32,233 bases of DNA from Cystobacterineae bacterium (GCA_009781495.1 WQYA01000020.1:1-32233); one strand, 5' to 3'. Counted from the stretch's first letter, positions 9,601 through 18,117 are shown. The notes: a model not told the origin generated them from the sequence alone. Program-made: numbers and translations.

Positions 9601-9639
9601 TTGCCAAAGGCGCGGTTTGGGTTCATTCAAATTCGACAT
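6631..9639 (-). CDS. actB: Alternative Complex III subunit ActB, fused molybdopterin-like and ferredoxin domains
   Basis: ActB is the large periplasmic subunit of Alternative Complex III. The first part resembles the catalytic subunit of molybdopterin oxidoreductases, although known ActB proteins bind no molybdenum. The C-terminal ferredoxin-like part holds several iron-sulfur clusters. In this 1002-residue protein a Tat motif (SRRDFFK, Arg50-Arg51) is followed by a hydrophobic segment ending in a lipobox-like LAAC (Cys68). A C-x2-C-x3-C pattern follows (near 95-102, VCGACPAQC). From about residue 770 come cluster motifs [35 protein letters not shown] and CSMCVQR with a later CQQSC. ATG 9639 has GAGG upstream. 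It lies ten bases after actA and overlaps actC. The tatA gene at 22958 fits its Tat route. Confidence 0.93.
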   Translation of the reverse strand: MSNLNEPKPRLWQSLAEYSGKGEVEKEKLNEFAEELPVGVSATPIEKNSRRDFFKLMGLSGAAVLAACQRGPTQQILPFTKKPDELTPGSALWYASVCGACPAQCGLLVKSRDGRPIKMEGNPLHPVSLGSLCATGQAAVLGLYDANRARGPSQTSWTVSWQEIDNSTAEALKKAGAENKAIRVVLPWCLGPSEEAALAKFLRKYPSAKTVRYDASGELDALARATEALFGSRQIPEFLINRAKCVVSFGADFLGSWLSPVGFSRQYAKARDVEDERSRQKLLRHIQVESTLSLTGSCADIRYAIKPSAMLPVLAALLRKLAPRSEPIIQVALSQVDAQLPAEFSNEKLERLVLELKAAGPNGLVLYGGDEPGIQLLALLCNLVLRNSGVTVRWSTARKLDDNALLLDEFLAELTAKKVGAALFLGVNPVYSHPQGAQLKGLLEGIFSLSTAGTLDETASLCHLHAPESHWLESWSDSQPQGGTWAVAQPLISPLFDTRSRIASLLAWAGEPSNDHDFVRSFWEREIYPSGAGSFQGFWDEVLRRGIWRENKETEQSPSLKAAISSKVEALVRLSKVVPSPIELLVHPSLYLRNGEHANNAWLQELPDALSKTVWTNYAAISKEQAEEWGVGDGDEVKLQVEGLFVDIPVFRLPGIPTGVVAVATGYGRTAAGKVGNNVGVHVAPLAATRRAGANAVVSKTGAHKKLAQSQTYSEKLDSLGKDRMLVRSMELAQFLEDPRKVHEGAMHELNTHGLPGSIWSEHKYEGHRWGMVVDLNACTGCSACVVSCQAENNIPVVGEREVSIRREMSWMRIDRYFGGKPESPEVFFQPMMCWHCENAPCETVCPVLATVHSSEGLNQQVYNRCVGTRYCANNCPPKVRRFNWFTYKHEDSLERMVLNPDVAIRSRGVMEKCSMCVQRIQEGKARANNQGRPLGDGEVLTACQQSCPTQAIHFGDLNNLNSKVARMAARQRSYKLLTELNIGPVVSYMAKVTNRGGGKDE

Positions 9640-9649
9640 GGTTCCCTCT

Positions 9650-10231
9650 CTAACGATGGCAGGCAGAGCAGTCTGTGGGTGGGTTGAGTTCTCTCGACTT
9701 AAACTCTAAACCTGGCGCCATCCAGGCCAACGGAACAGGTGCTTTTTTCTGCTCTTGGACCGTCTTTCGGTGACAATCCAAACACCAACCCATCGCCATG
9801 GTTTCTTGCTGCTGAAGACGAACCATCGTCTCAACAGGCCCATGGCATTCCTGACAAATAAGCCCGCCAGCTACAACATGGCTGGAGTGATCGAAAAAAG
9901 CATGATCCGGCAAACGGTGCACACGCACCCAGGGAATGGGTTTGTTCTCTTCAATATAGTTCGCCAACTTTTGAATCTCCGCCGAATCCATCCGCACTTG
10001 GGAATGACAATTCATGCAAACACTGGAAGGAGGAACTCCCGCATGGCGGCTTTTCTCTGCGCCAAAATGGCAATATTGGCAATCCATCTCATATAGCCCT
10101 GCATGTAGAGCATGGGAATAGGCAATGGGCTGCTCGGGTGCATAGCCCTGCTGGTTATTCAGCGGGCCTGTGCATGCGCAAACAGCAGCGACTCCCATGA
10201 CAAGGCTCAAACTCGAAATTCGCAACCTCAT
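9650..10231 (-). CDS. actA: Alternative Complex III subunit ActA, pentaheme cytochrome c
   Basis: ActA is the pentaheme cytochrome c subunit of Alternative Complex III, sitting on the periplasmic side and forming part of the heme wire. The 193-residue protein contains exactly five CXXCH motifs: CQYCH, CMNCH, CQECH, CLDCH and a C-terminal CSACH. This is the family's usual count. The N-terminus is a signal peptide with a possible but imperfect lipobox (VCAC, Cys20). The start is ATG 10231, two bases after the stop of the membrane protein upstream, which argues that the two genes are co-transcribed. The stop is followed by actB after a short gap. Confidence 0.92.
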   Translation of the reverse strand: MRLRISSLSLVMGVAAVCACTGPLNNQQGYAPEQPIAYSHALHAGLYEMDCQYCHFGAEKSRHAGVPPSSVCMNCHSQVRMDSAEIQKLANYIEENKPIPWVRVHRLPDHAFFDHSSHVVAGGLICQECHGPVETMVRLQQQETMAMGWCLDCHRKTVQEQKKAPVPLAWMAPGLEFKSRELNPPTDCSACHR

Positions 10232-10233
10232 GG

Positions 10234-10899
10234 TTAAGCTCCCGACGAAGTGGTCACTGCATTCTGCCGCAGACGCTTCATCAACGAACGAAAAGGAAAA
10301 ACTTCACCCAAACTCAGCCCTGATGCTGGCCAAACCACACAGCAGAAAACAACCAGCACCAAACAAACAGGCACCGCCAAAGGCATCGCAAACAACAGTC
10401 CCGTCCCAGAAAAGTCCAGCAAAGAAACCAACCAGGACTTCCAAGCAGACCACAGCCAAGTGGTGCTCCACCGACAACAGATGGCCATGCCCATGCCCGA
10501 CAAGCCCGTCAAAGCAAGAAGCGCAAAATAGGAGGCCGGCCTCGCTTGAGTGGCATCCCCTGCCCTCCAAGCCTTGGCCCTTAAAAGCGCCTTCCCCAAA
10601 GCCCCAAAAGCCAACCCCGCCCAGGCTGAAAGAAAAATCAGCTCCCAAAAACCGAGAAGTATCGGCGGAAAGAGACCGGGCACCACCACATATAGGCCGG
10701 AAACCACATGCAACAATACAATCCCTAACCAACCAAATGCCAAAGCCGCGTCGCTGGCAATATGGCATTGCTGCACCGAGGGTGTCTGCTTGAATGCCTG
10801 CGGCTTGCCCAGCGCAAAACGCAAAAGCAAAGAACCTGCAAGCACAAACAATGCAAACAAAGGAAAATAAACCAGCGTCAATTCGACAAGAGAACTCAT
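10234..10899 (-). CDS. Five-segment membrane protein in the act operon, possibly NarI-like
   Basis: Function is unknown. I chose ATG 10899, which overlaps the stop of the cytochrome gene upstream as ATGA and has GAGGG before it. The product has 221 residues and about five transmembrane segments (about 5-29, 52-76, 79-104, 121-141, 166-191). The segment AFGWLGIVLLHVVSGL faintly resembles the heme-binding helix of the nitrate reductase gamma subunit NarI. Only two histidines are present, His46 and His64, and the C-terminal histidine pair of NarI is missing, so a diheme b-type cytochrome is unlikely. A quinone-site or single-heme anchor remains possible. It is sandwiched between a diheme cytochrome c gene and actA, so a role in electron transfer to or from Alternative Complex III is inferred from context only. 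Confidence 0.7.
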   Translation of the reverse strand: MSSLVELTLVYFPLFALFVLAGSLLLRFALGKPQAFKQTPSVQQCHIASDAALAFGWLGIVLLHVVSGLYVVVPGLFPPILLGFWELIFLSAWAGLAFGALGKALLRAKAWRAGDATQARPASYFALLALTGLSGMGMAICCRWSTTWLWSAWKSWLVSLLDFSGTGLLFAMPLAVPVCLVLVVFCCVVWPASGLSLGEVFPFRSLMKRLRQNAVTTSSGA

Positions 10900-11723
10900 G
10901 AATTCCCTCGCTTTCGGTTCCAAATAATCAGCGACAATCCAACAATAATGCCCATCCCCTCCAGACCGAGGAATAAAAAGTGGGTCTCTGTGGGTTCAGG
11001 TATCGTCCCATCACGGGCAACATCCGCCAAAAAAGCCTTCACTTGGTATTGCTCCTCGGGCGTCAGGGGAGCTTCCCCATAGAGAGACTTCATCATAGGC
11101 GAAGACATTTCTTCAAGAGCAGGCACCAGCTGGCTCTCCCCCTTCTGCGCATAGGCAAAGGTTAAATCCGGTCCTACGGAGCCCCCTCCCCATAGAGATA
11201 CCCCTCGAATATGATGACAACCAAAACAAGAGGGCCCCCCATTCACAAGAGGCTTCTCCCCTTTGTAGATGGCTTTCCCATCCGCTATCTCCTGAGGCGT
11301 CGCGTCCGTTCCCCACTTGGGACCATCATAGGGAATACAGGCCTCCTTCTGCTGGTCGCAATCCGCTAAATAGGCCCAAATCGTCTCAAACTCCTCGTCC
11401 GTCAGACCTTGGGCCGGCATCATCACCCCAGCAAACTTCTTGTAGAGCTCCCTCGCCGTCTCATCCCCAGAAGCAATGACTCCAGACGCACCATTTATAA
11501 GACGCTTCGCCCACCCCTTCTCCCTTCTCTGCGTCACACCCTTCAGGTTGGGCCCCGTCTTGTCACCCTTGCCAATGGTGTGGCAACTCGAACAGCCCTT
11601 GCCCTTGAGGCCAAACAACTTGGAAGCTGCCTCAAACTCCGGGGGAGTCGCTGATTGAGCTTGCGCTGTTGTCGCTATAGCTAAAACAAGAACCGAAATT
11701 CTAAAAACCATACGCGAAGACAC
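10896..11723 (-). CDS. Membrane-anchored diheme cytochrome c, first gene of the act operon
   Basis: This is probably a periplasmic electron carrier anchored in the membrane. The preferred start is GTG 11723, with AGGAGG seven bases upstream; a TTG at 11741 would lie before that ribosome-binding site. The 275-residue product has a signal peptide ending at AQA (about residue 22), a first class I-like cytochrome c domain with CSSCH (residues 44-48) and a likely axial Met101 or Met102, a second domain with CFGCH (166-170) and a likely methionine ligand in the EEMSSPMMKSL region, then a C-terminal transmembrane helix (about 248-266) followed by positive residues NRKR. It overlaps the membrane protein gene by four bases. 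Its place at the head of the act operon suggests that it exchanges electrons with ActA/ActE or with the oxidase. Confidence 0.85.
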   Translation of the reverse strand: MSSRMVFRISVLVLAIATTAQAQSATPPEFEAASKLFGLKGKGCSSCHTIGKGDKTGPNLKGVTQRREKGWAKRLINGASGVIASGDETARELYKKFAGVMMPAQGLTDEEFETIWAYLADCDQQKEACIPYDGPKWGTDATPQEIADGKAIYKGEKPLVNGGPSCFGCHHIRGVSLWGGGSVGPDLTFAYAQKGESQLVPALEEMSSPMMKSLYGEAPLTPEEQYQVKAFLADVARDGTIPEPTETHFLFLGLEGMGIIVGLSLIIWNRKRGNS

Positions 11724-12011
11724 TCGGTATCCTCCTCGCAAAACATGAGGCGCTTAGCTTAAAATCCACAACTCCATGCAATTCCAGGACCAAAGAAACT
11801 CGAATAAACAAGAAAAAACCCTGTCGTTTTTTTCGCCATGCGCCAAAATCGCGAAAAAACTGCGCCGCCTCCCTTCACCTCGTCCTTATGCAAATAACAA
11901 AATCTAATGGGTAACTCAAGTAAACAACTTGTAAACTTTCGAAATAAAATGCGTTTTATAAAAACCCTTGGGCCCATCCTTCCCCTGCCGCGCCTTTTTC
12001 TCGCATGCCCT
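11724..12011 (-). promoter_or_regulatory. Leader and promoter region of the act operon
   Basis: This 288-base spacer is AT-richer than the flanking genes and contains no gene. A nine-base perfect inverted repeat, TTTTTTCGC (11828-11836) and GCGAAAAAA (11851-11859), sits about 105 bases before the GTG start. A possible promoter on the minus strand is TTGAGT, 17 bases, TATTTG near 11890-11920, but it is weak. The hairpin lacks a following T-run, so it is more likely an operator or leader structure than a terminator. Confidence 0.4.
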
Positions 12012-12389
12012 CTATAACTTGTCGAGTATAAAAGCAGCCAATAAGTCCGCCTCGGAAGAACTTTGATTGGGCCGCGTTTGTTCCGCTTTCTCCCTGGGCA
12101 AAATATCCAGCGTTACAATGTAGCCCGGTTGTATGCGGTAGGCCGTCTCGCCTATCAACGCCGAATCCATCAACTGCTCGGCTTCTAACTCGTCAAGCTG
12201 CGTCATCGTCTTCACACACCCCACCAGGTTCTTCTCATCCTCTCCACTCTCTAAACGCGCAAAATAAACCGCCGGCACCAAAGGAAATCCCCTCGCCTCC
12301 CCTGGGACTATCAGCTGCCCCTCACTGAGGTCTACCTTCTCCTCTGCAGCCCACGCTTCCAGCTGTTTCTCAGGCAAAAAAAGATTCAC
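12012..12389 (-). CDS. Conserved-looking small acidic protein, unknown function
   Basis: I cannot name a function. The 125-residue protein is acidic and soluble, with no signal peptide or membrane segment. Features seen are an N-terminal LFLPEKQLEAW segment, a PGEARGFPLVPAVYFARL strand-rich stretch, GCVKTMTQLDELEAEQLMDS and ETAYRIQPGYIV, ending in a charged, Ser/Glu-rich tail. The pattern recalls conserved hypothetical proteins of myxobacteria, from memory only. The start is GTG 12389. No good ribosome-binding site precedes it, but a TATATA hexamer lies five bases upstream, so the message could be leaderless. It is divergent from thioredoxin. Confidence 0.65.
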   Translation of the reverse strand: MNLFLPEKQLEAWAAEEKVDLSEGQLIVPGEARGFPLVPAVYFARLESGEDEKNLVGCVKTMTQLDELEAEQLMDSALIGETAYRIQPGYIVTLDILPREKAEQTRPNQSSSEADLLAAFILDKL

Positions 12390-12394
12390 ACCCC

Positions 12395-12424
12395 TATATA
12401 AAGCAAAACTTCACTTTTGGTCAC
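12395..12424 (-). promoter_or_regulatory. Candidate promoter of a leaderless message
   Basis: On the minus strand GTGACC (12419-12424) and TATATA (12395-12400) are 18 bases apart. The expected transcription start coincides with the GTG at 12389. Both hexamers match the sigma70 consensus at four of six positions. Confidence 0.3.
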
Positions 12425-12482
12425 GAGCTTTGTTATTCCATACATAGGCCTCTGGCATATTACCCTTAGAAAAGGAAACATC

Positions 12483-12806
12483 GTGTCGCTTGCAAAGGAA
12501 ATTTCAGACTCTGAATTTCAAAACTATGTCCTCAAGTCGCCCCTCCCCGTGCTCGTTGATTTTTGGGCCCCCTGGTGCGGCCCTTGCCGCGCTGTCGCGC
12601 CCATCGTCGAGGAAATCGCCCAGGAGCATGCAGCACATTTGCGCGTCGCCAAACTCAATGTCGATGAGTGCTCGCAAACCGCACAACAATATGCCGTCCG
12701 TTCCATCCCTACGCTGCTGCTCTTCAAGGAGGGAAACGTCGTGGAGCAAGTCATCGGCTCCGTCCCTAAAGCAAAACTCGAAGAGTTGATTCGAAAAGTG
12801 CTCTAG
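12483..12806 (+). CDS. trxA: Thioredoxin
   Basis: Thioredoxin is a cytoplasmic disulfide reductant that is recharged by thioredoxin reductase and serves ribonucleotide reductase, peroxiredoxins and other enzymes. The 107-residue sequence has the standard fold order, the active site WCGPC at residues 31-35, DFWAPWCGPCR context, the buried-Asp position in VDFWA, and the cis-proline motif SIPTLLLF. GTG 12483 is preferred because it gives the usual family length and has AAGGAA a few bases upstream; the frame upstream to 12417 adds 22 residues with no family match. It is divergent from the small acidic protein gene and convergent with ribD. Confidence 0.93.
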   Translation: MSLAKEISDSEFQNYVLKSPLPVLVDFWAPWCGPCRAVAPIVEEIAQEHAAHLRVAKLNVDECSQTAQQYAVRSIPTLLLFKEGNVVEQVIGSVPKAKLEELIRKVL

Positions 12807-12835
12807 CTCCCACCTGTCTCGCCACTGCACTTTTG

Positions 12836-12873
12836 AAAAAAAACCTCCCCCCCCCCGCGCTGTGCCTCAGCGC
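12836..12873 (-). terminator. Possible terminator after ribD
   Basis: On the minus strand GCGCTG and CAGCGC (12868-12873 and 12857-12862) form a six-base stem that includes the ribD stop codon. A G10 run (plus-strand C10, 12847-12856) and then T8 (12836-12843) follow. The gap between stem and T-run is longer than usual, so it may be weak. It lies between convergent genes. Confidence 0.35.
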
Positions 12874-13982
12874 CGACGCGGAAGCAGATGCATCAGCACG
12901 TCTTCTCCTATGCGCTCCGTCTGTACAATGCTCAAAAGACGGGCCTTCGCTACCCCTCCCTGCAAAGGGCCCCCTCTGTTCCAGCTTAGCCCTCCCCCCC
13001 CCATCAGCTTCGGCGCTAAAAAGAGCCATATCTCGTCGGCTAGGCCCTCCTCTAAAAAGGAGGTGAATACCTCGGCACCCCCCTCTACGAGAAGGTGTGT
13101 ACAACCCCGGGCCCCTAGCTTCTTTAGAAGACCCCCTAAAGAAACCCTAGCCCCTTTCAAGGGTAACTCCCAATAGTCCACCCCTCGCCCCCTTAATAAA
13201 GCGGCCTTCTTCACATCCCCCCCACGAGAAGTCGCTAGGACGGTGGGCGCTTGCTTCTGAGACTTGAAAATACGCGCTTCCAAGGGCGAGCGCAGGCGCG
13301 TGTCCAAAACAATACGCAGGGGGTTCCTCCCTTTGCGGCCCTCGGGACGGCTCGTCAGACGGGGGTCGTCCGCAAGAACGGTGCCTGCGCCTATGAGTAT
13401 GGCGTCTACCCTGTCCCTTAACTCGTGTACCCATTGGCGCGAGGCGGCGCTCGTCAGCCACTTCGAGTCCCCCCCCGCCGTGGCAATAAAACCATCTAAA
13501 CTGGAAGCTATTTTTAAACTGACAAAAGGCCGCCCCGTCTTCGCCCACTTGAAAAAAGGACGGTTCAGCATGTCGGCTTCGCGCTGCAACAGCTTCGGCC
13601 AAACATCTATCCCCGCCTTGCAAAGCTGCCGACGCCCCCTCCCGTTCACCAGGGGGTTGGGGTCCGTCGACGCAAATATAACACGCGCAATCCCCGCTTC
13701 CAGTATGGCCTGCGCACAAGGGGGGGTCCGTCCATGGTGGGCACAGGGTTCTAGGGTGGTGTATAAGTCCGCCCCCCTCGCCCTCCCCCCCGCTTCCTGG
13801 AGCGCTATCACCTCCGCGTGCGGCCCCCCAGCATAGGCGTGAAAACCCTTCCCTAACATCTCCCCCCCCTTCACTACCACCGCCCCTACCACCGGGTTAG
13901 GACTGGTCCGCCCTAAACCCTTAGCCGCTTCAACCAGGGCTATACGCATCCACTTCTCAGCTTCGTCCAGCGGAGGTCGCAT
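12867..13982 (-). CDS. ribD: Bifunctional riboflavin biosynthesis deaminase/reductase RibD
   Basis: RibD carries out two early steps of riboflavin synthesis: deamination of the pyrimidine from GTP and NADPH-dependent reduction of its ribosyl chain. The 371-residue protein has an N-terminal zinc deaminase domain with HAE at residues 55-57 and the cysteines of [11 protein letters not shown] at 80 and 89. The C-terminal reductase domain begins near [13 protein letters not shown] (about 163) and includes [15 protein letters not shown] and [17 protein letters not shown] 13982 has AAGGGA upstream and overlaps nrdR by 26 bases. Glycine codons are often GGG here, giving G8 runs in the coding strand, unlike the fab genes. 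The later rib genes are not present downstream. Confidence 0.92.
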   Translation of the reverse strand: MRPPLDEAEKWMRIALVEAAKGLGRTSPNPVVGAVVVKGGEMLGKGFHAYAGGPHAEVIALQEAGGRARGADLYTTLEPCAHHGRTPPCAQAILEAGIARVIFASTDPNPLVNGRGRRQLCKAGIDVWPKLLQREADMLNRPFFKWAKTGRPFVSLKIASSLDGFIATAGGDSKWLTSAASRQWVHELRDRVDAILIGAGTVLADDPRLTSRPEGRKGRNPLRIVLDTRLRSPLEARIFKSQKQAPTVLATSRGGDVKKAALLRGRGVDYWELPLKGARVSLGGLLKKLGARGCTHLLVEGGAEVFTSFLEEGLADEIWLFLAPKLMGGGGLSWNRGGPLQGGVAKARLLSIVQTERIGEDVLMHLLPRRR

Positions 13983-14466
13983 CTGGCTTCCCTTCACTGG
14001 CTTCCTTCACAGGCTCCTGCTGCGCCAGCCCAGCAAGCTCAGCCATAAATTCAGAAACATCTCCAAAAGAGCGGTAGACGGACGCAAAGCGAACATAGGC
14101 TACTTGGTCCAAAGACGACAACTGCGCCATCGCCTCCTGGCCAATCAGCGAAGAGGCCACCTCCTTATCCCCCACCTCCTGTATTTTGCGCTCAATGGCC
14201 ACCGCTACCGCCTCCAGTTGCTCCACGGAGACGGGCCTCTTCTCGCAAGCTTTGCGTAACCCCAACAGCAATTTGTCGCGATCGAAATTCTCGCGGCGGC
14301 CATCCTTTTTCACAACAGTGGGGTTGAGTTCTTCTACGCGCTCATAGGTTGTAAACCGACGCCTGCATTGCTCACAAGCACGCCTGCGCCTAATGGACGA
14401 GCCCTCTGAGGACTCTCGCGAATCCAAAACACGGGTGTCTCCTTGTCCACAAAAGGGGCAGTGCAT
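13957..14466 (-). CDS. nrdR: Transcriptional repressor NrdR
   Basis: NrdR is the ATP/dATP-sensing repressor of ribonucleotide reductase genes. The 169-residue product starts at the family's typical MHCPFCG, so ATG 14466 is chosen over an upstream TTG. Its zinc ribbon uses CPFC near the start and CEQC near residue 35, followed by [11 protein letters not shown]. An ATP-cone domain fills about residues 45-140 ([24 protein letters not shown]). The last 25 residues are an extra Glu/Ser/Ala-rich tail. It lies ten bases after glyA and overlaps ribD, an arrangement common in this gene neighbourhood. Its target nrd genes are not in the window. Confidence 0.93.
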   Translation of the reverse strand: MHCPFCGQGDTRVLDSRESSEGSSIRRRRACEQCRRRFTTYERVEELNPTVVKKDGRRENFDRDKLLLGLRKACEKRPVSVEQLEAVAVAIERKIQEVGDKEVASSLIGQEAMAQLSSLDQVAYVRFASVYRSFGDVSEFMAELAGLAQQEPVKEASEGKPDATSAGRS

Positions 14467-14476
14467 GGGGAGAGCT

Positions 14477-15724
14477 TCACGCTCCTTCGTCGGCAAACAT
14501 GGGAAATGCGCCGGCGAATGCCTTCACCTGCGCGTGGACTTTTGCCAAGGCAGCCTCCTCCCCTCCCGTGGCCAAAGCCGCCCCTATAAAGTGGGCTGTC
14601 TGCTTCATGTCGGACTCTTTCATGCCGCGCGTTGTCAAGGCAGGCGTCCCCACGCGGATTCCAGAGCTGATGCTCGGTTTTTGCGGATCAAAAGGAATCT
14701 GGTTCTTGTTCACCGTAATGCCGGCCTTGCCCAGCCATTCTTCGGCCAACTTGCCCGTCAACTGCTTCGGCCTTAAGTCCACCAGCATGAGGTGGTTGTC
14801 GGTTCCACCGGAGCATAGGCGAAACCCCTGCTCTGCTAAACCCTCGGCTAAACTCTTTGCATTTTTAATAATCTGCTCCTGGTAGCGTTTAAAAGAAGGA
14901 CGCAAGGCCTCCCCAAATGCCACCGCTTTTGCCGCAATAACATGCATTAACGGCCCCCCTTGAATACCGGGGAAAACATAACTGTTGATGGTTTTCCCAT
15001 AGGCCTCTTTGCAAAGCACCAAGCCCCCACGGGGGCCACGCAGGGTTTTGTGTGTCGTGCTCGTCACAACGTCGGCCAAACCTATGGGGGAGGGGTGTAG
15101 GCCCGCGGCTACAAGGCCTGCAAAGTGCGCCATGTCCACCACCAACTTCGCCCCCACTGTGTCGGCAATTTCCCGGAATGCGGCAAAATCAAAAAACCGA
15201 GGGTAGGCCGAGCCGCCTACCACAATCACTTTGGGACGGTGCTCCTTGGCCAAAGCGGCTGCCTGCGCATAGTCTATGGTTTCTGTGTCGCGCTGCAAAC
15301 CATAGTGGACGGCGCGGTAAATACGGCCGGAAAAACTCACCGGAGAGCCGTGCGTCAAATGGCCGCCCGAGTTGAGGTCCAAAGCCAACAGACAATCTCC
15401 CGGCTGCATCAGCGCCATATAAACAGCCATGTTGGCCTGCGAGCCCGAGTGGGGTTGAACGTTGGCTACCTCGGCGCCAAACAACTGTTTGACGCGCTCC
15501 ATGGCCAACACCTCCACCTTGTCGACTTCTTCACAACCCCCATAATAACGCTTGCCGGGGTAGCCCTCGGCATATTTGTTCGTCATAACGGAGCCCGCCG
15601 CCTCCAACACCGAGCGACTGACAAAATTCTCGGAGGCAATCAGCTCCAGCCCCTCCTTCTGCCGAAGCTCCTCGCGAGAAATGGCCTCAAACACAGCAAC
15701 ATCCGACTGGGCAAGTTTCAACAT
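14477..15724 (-). CDS. glyA: Serine hydroxymethyltransferase
   Basis: GlyA is a cytoplasmic PLP enzyme that converts serine and tetrahydrofolate to glycine and methylene-tetrahydrofolate, the main one-carbon source. ATG 15724 gives 415 residues, the usual length, with GGGAG just upstream; the open frame further upstream crosses the small lipoprotein gene and is an artefact. Motifs seen are [11 protein letters not shown] (27-37), [15 protein letters not shown] (49-63), HSGSQAN (92-98), the cofactor aspartate and histidine in VDMAHFAGL, and the PLP lysine Lys226 in [12 protein letters not shown]. It lies between the small lipoprotein and nrdR in one operon. Confidence 0.95.
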   Translation of the reverse strand: MLKLAQSDVAVFEAISREELRQKEGLELIASENFVSRSVLEAAGSVMTNKYAEGYPGKRYYGGCEEVDKVEVLAMERVKQLFGAEVANVQPHSGSQANMAVYMALMQPGDCLLALDLNSGGHLTHGSPVSFSGRIYRAVHYGLQRDTETIDYAQAAALAKEHRPKVIVVGGSAYPRFFDFAAFREIADTVGAKLVVDMAHFAGLVAAGLHPSPIGLADVVTSTTHKTLRGPRGGLVLCKEAYGKTINSYVFPGIQGGPLMHVIAAKAVAFGEALRPSFKRYQEQIIKNAKSLAEGLAEQGFRLCSGGTDNHLMLVDLRPKQLTGKLAEEWLGKAGITVNKNQIPFDPQKPSISSGIRVGTPALTTRGMKESDMKQTAHFIGAALATGGEEAALAKVHAQVKAFAGAFPMFADEGA

Positions 15725-15741
15725 CGTCTCCCTTTTTTCAT

Positions 15742-16086
15742 TCAAGGCAGTTTCCAAGCATTGGCGCTCAAAGCCCGCGGCTTGGGCTGCCCCAACTCCA
15801 CTTCCCAACGCATGCCGCTGAGGGCATCCCCTCCCATATCGCATACTTTTTGGTGTAGCATAACATAGGTATTCTCCTCCTCCTCCTGCCGCGGTATCTC
15901 TAGCCTCCCCAAGTCCACAGAGCCTGAAGGAAGCGCAACAGCACTCGCATAGTCCCTGACGGAACATGTCGTACGTCCCGTAGATTCTTGCGCCGGTTTC
16001 TGTACGACTACCGGAATGTGCGTGCGGCAAGCCAAAACAGCTATGCCAAAACCAAATATTCCCACCCAAAGCAGACTTTTTTTCAT
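15742..16086 (-). CDS. Small lipoprotein, unknown function
   Basis: No known family is recognised. ATG 16086 overlaps the rpiB stop as ATGA and has GGAGG eight bases upstream. The 114-residue product starts [20 protein letters not shown], a clear lipoprotein signal with lipobox VLAC (Cys20). The rest has two further cysteines (in TTCSVRD and KVCDMGG) that could form a disulfide, a run of acidic residues (EEEEN) and no membrane segment. It is placed between two cytoplasmic enzymes, rpiB and glyA, so context says little about its role beyond co-expression. Confidence 0.75.
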   Translation of the reverse strand: MKKSLLWVGIFGFGIAVLACRTHIPVVVQKPAQESTGRTTCSVRDYASAVALPSGSVDLGRLEIPRQEEEENTYVMLHQKVCDMGGDALSGMRWEVELGQPKPRALSANAWKLP

Positions 16087-16541
16087 GGGCAATCCTCCAT
16101 GTCGTGAATTTTAGCCAACCGAAGCTGATGCCGACCACCTTCAAATACATTGTTTAAAAAAACTTCCACCATCGCCGCCGCTAAACCATCCCCCGTCAAA
16201 CGCTGCCCCAAACATAACACGTTCGCATCGTTGTGTTGCCTGGCCAACTTCGCCTCATATTCACTGCGGCAAACAGCTGCACGTATCCCCTTGTGTTTGT
16301 TGGCTACAATGGCCATGCCATTGCCCGTTCCACAAATGAGAATTCCCAAACGCCCGGGCTCCTGCGCTACCCAAACGGCCAGCTTCGCAGCAAAGTCAGG
16401 ATAGTCTGCGGAGTTTTCTGAATCGGTCCCAAAATCAACCACTTCAAAACAACCCTGCTGTCGAAGGTGCTCGACAAGCCTGGCCTTCTGGAAATACCCA
16501 GCGTGATCGGCTGCCAATGCCACGGCTCTCATGGGTTCCAT
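16083..16541 (-). CDS. rpiB: Ribose-5-phosphate isomerase B
   Basis: RpiB interconverts ribose 5-phosphate and ribulose 5-phosphate, linking the pentose phosphate pathway to nucleotide and riboflavin synthesis. The 152-residue protein has the LacAB/RpiB motifs AADHAG at residues 10-15, [16 protein letters not shown] (36-51) and ICGTGNGM with catalytic Cys70. It continues with [32 protein letters not shown], which is well conserved in the family. ATG 16541 is 12 bases after fabF; an in-frame ATG at 16532 is an alternative. The rpiB-glyA-nrdR-ribD order is found in several bacterial groups. Confidence 0.93.
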   Translation of the reverse strand: MEPMRAVALAADHAGYFQKARLVEHLRQQGCFEVVDFGTDSENSADYPDFAAKLAVWVAQEPGRLGILICGTGNGMAIVANKHKGIRAAVCRSEYEAKLARQHNDANVLCLGQRLTGDGLAAAMVEVFLNNVFEGGRHQLRLAKIHDMEDCP

Positions 16542-16553
16542 AGCTTGCCTAGC

Positions 16554-17804
16554 CTAAACTCCCCTGAATGCCAAAACCACATTGGTTCCTCCAAAACCAA
16601 AAGAATTGGAGAGTGCAACGCGCACACGCGCTTTGCGCGCTTCGTTGGGCACATAGTCCAAGTCACAGTCCGGGTCCGGGTCCGTCAAGTTGATGGTGGG
16701 GTGCACAATGCCGCGAGAAACCGTCAGCGCCGAAATAATGGACTCTATGCTGCCGGCCGCACCCAAAGTGTGGCCCAACATGGACTTCGTTGAGCTTATC
16801 ATCAGCTTTTCGGCGTGGCTTCCAAATACCTTGCGAATGGCACGGGTTTCAGACACGTCGTTATAGGGCGTCGAAGTCCCGTGCGCGTTGATGTAGTCGA
16901 CGTCGTCGGCTGCCAACTTCGCATTGCTCAGCGCCAACTTCATGCACCGTGTGGCGCCCTCGCCTTCCGGCGCAGGCTGCGTTACGTGAAAGGCGTCAGA
17001 GCTTGCTGCATAGCCTATCACTTCACATACAATATTGGCGCCCCGCCGCTTGGCTTGCTCCATCTCCTCCAATATGACAATCCCCGAGCCCTCCCCCATG
17101 ACAAAACCATCCCGGTTTCTGTCAAAAGGCCGACTCGCCTTCTGCGGCTCCTCATTGCGCGTGGACAATGCCTTCATCGCACTGAAGCCGCCTATGCCCA
17201 TACGGGTAATGGGCGCTTCGGAGCCTCCCGCAATGGCCGCATCCATTTCACCCCATACAATGGCCCGGTAGGCTTCGCCTATGGCGTGCGCCCCTGTGGA
17301 ACAGGCAGAGACAGGTCCCCAGTTGGGCCCCTTGCAGTTGTAGCGAATCGAAATCAGCCCTGGAGCCATGTTCGCAATAATCTGAATGATAAAATAGGGC
17401 GAAATACGTTCCCAACCCTTCTCCTGGCCCTTTAGACAGTTCTCTTCAAAACTGCTAAATCCGCCAATCCCGGAGCCTACAATGGCGCCTACCCGCTCCG
17501 GAGCATAGGCCGATAGCCCGTCTTCCCCGGAAAAACCTGCCCCCTTAACGGCCATCTGCGCTGCCGCTAAAGCATATTGACAAAAGAGATCCATACGGCG
17601 GACCTCTTTTCTGTCAACAAAGTCCTCAACGACAAAATCGCGAACCTCTCCCGCAATGTGTGTGGCCAGCTTGCCAATCTCAAACCGGGTGATTTTGTCT
17701 ATCCCCGACTTGCCTTCAAGCAACGCATTCCATGTCTTCTCTGTGCCTGTCCCCAAAGAGGTGACAAGCCCTGTTCCAGTTATTACAACGCGGCGGCCTG
17801 ACAT
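16554..17804 (-). CDS. fabF: 3-oxoacyl-ACP synthase II (FabF)
   Basis: FabF condenses malonyl-ACP with acyl-ACP during chain elongation in type II fatty acid synthesis. The 416-residue protein has the catalytic triad of the family: Cys168 in VSACSTGAH, His308 in [11 protein letters not shown] and His345 in [12 protein letters not shown] Gly-rich C-terminal motif ([14 protein letters not shown]) closes the thiolase fold. ATG 17804 is eight bases after the acpP stop, so the carrier protein and the synthase should be made together. The length is normal. Confidence 0.95.
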   Translation of the reverse strand: MSGRRVVITGTGLVTSLGTGTEKTWNALLEGKSGIDKITRFEIGKLATHIAGEVRDFVVEDFVDRKEVRRMDLFCQYALAAAQMAVKGAGFSGEDGLSAYAPERVGAIVGSGIGGFSSFEENCLKGQEKGWERISPYFIIQIIANMAPGLISIRYNCKGPNWGPVSACSTGAHAIGEAYRAIVWGEMDAAIAGGSEAPITRMGIGGFSAMKALSTRNEEPQKASRPFDRNRDGFVMGEGSGIVILEEMEQAKRRGANIVCEVIGYAASSDAFHVTQPAPEGEGATRCMKLALSNAKLAADDVDYINAHGTSTPYNDVSETRAIRKVFGSHAEKLMISSTKSMLGHTLGAAGSIESIISALTVSRGIVHPTINLTDPDPDCDLDYVPNEARKARVRVALSNSFGFGGTNVVLAFRGV

Positions 17805-17812
17805 AGCGAAAC

Positions 17813-18055
17813 CTATTTCTGGTGCGTAGCAATGTAGTTGATGGCGTCTCCCACCGTTTTGATGCTCTCTGAGTCCTCTTCCGGAATCTCAATCTGAAAC
17901 TCGTCCTCCATCACCATCAACAAATCGACAATATCCAAACTGTCTGCCCCTAAATCCTCAATGAAAGAACTCTCCGGCTTAATCTCATCCTCATTCACCG
18001 CCAGCTTCTTGGTAATAATGGATTTGATTTTTGCCTCAATCTCTTCTTTCAACAT
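17813..18055 (-). CDS. acpP: Acyl carrier protein
   Basis: ACP carries growing acyl chains on a 4'-phosphopantetheine arm. The 80-residue, strongly acidic protein has the attachment serine Ser39 in [14 protein letters not shown], followed by the recognition helix with [15 protein letters not shown] 18055 is chosen because [13 protein letters not shown] matches the family start and AGGAG precedes it; the frame upstream is not conserved. It lies 62 bases after fabG and eight before fabF, the classic fab cluster place. Confidence 0.95.
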   Translation of the reverse strand: MLKEEIEAKIKSIITKKLAVNEDEIKPESSFIEDLGADSLDIVDLLMVMEDEFQIEIPEEDSESIKTVGDAINYIATHQK

Positions 18056-18117
18056 GCGTTTATCTCCTGCATACAACGTGTTAAAAACTCCCCACAAAAA
18101 CCATTTGTAGGGTTCAT

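Noticed and set aside
6631-9639. Formate dehydrogenase or other molybdoenzyme
   Set aside because: The fused molybdopterin-like and ferredoxin domains lie between actA and actC, which defines ActB. Known ActB proteins do not bind molybdenum.
10170-10793. Plus-strand frame of 207 codons opposite the membrane protein gene
   Set aside because: It is rich in Pro, Lys and Thr, with no domain, and lies antisense to a gene tightly packed into the act operon.
15725-16150. N-terminal extension of GlyA
   Set aside because: The frame is open but not similar to GlyA, and it runs across the small lipoprotein and rpiB end. ATG 15724 gives the normal length.
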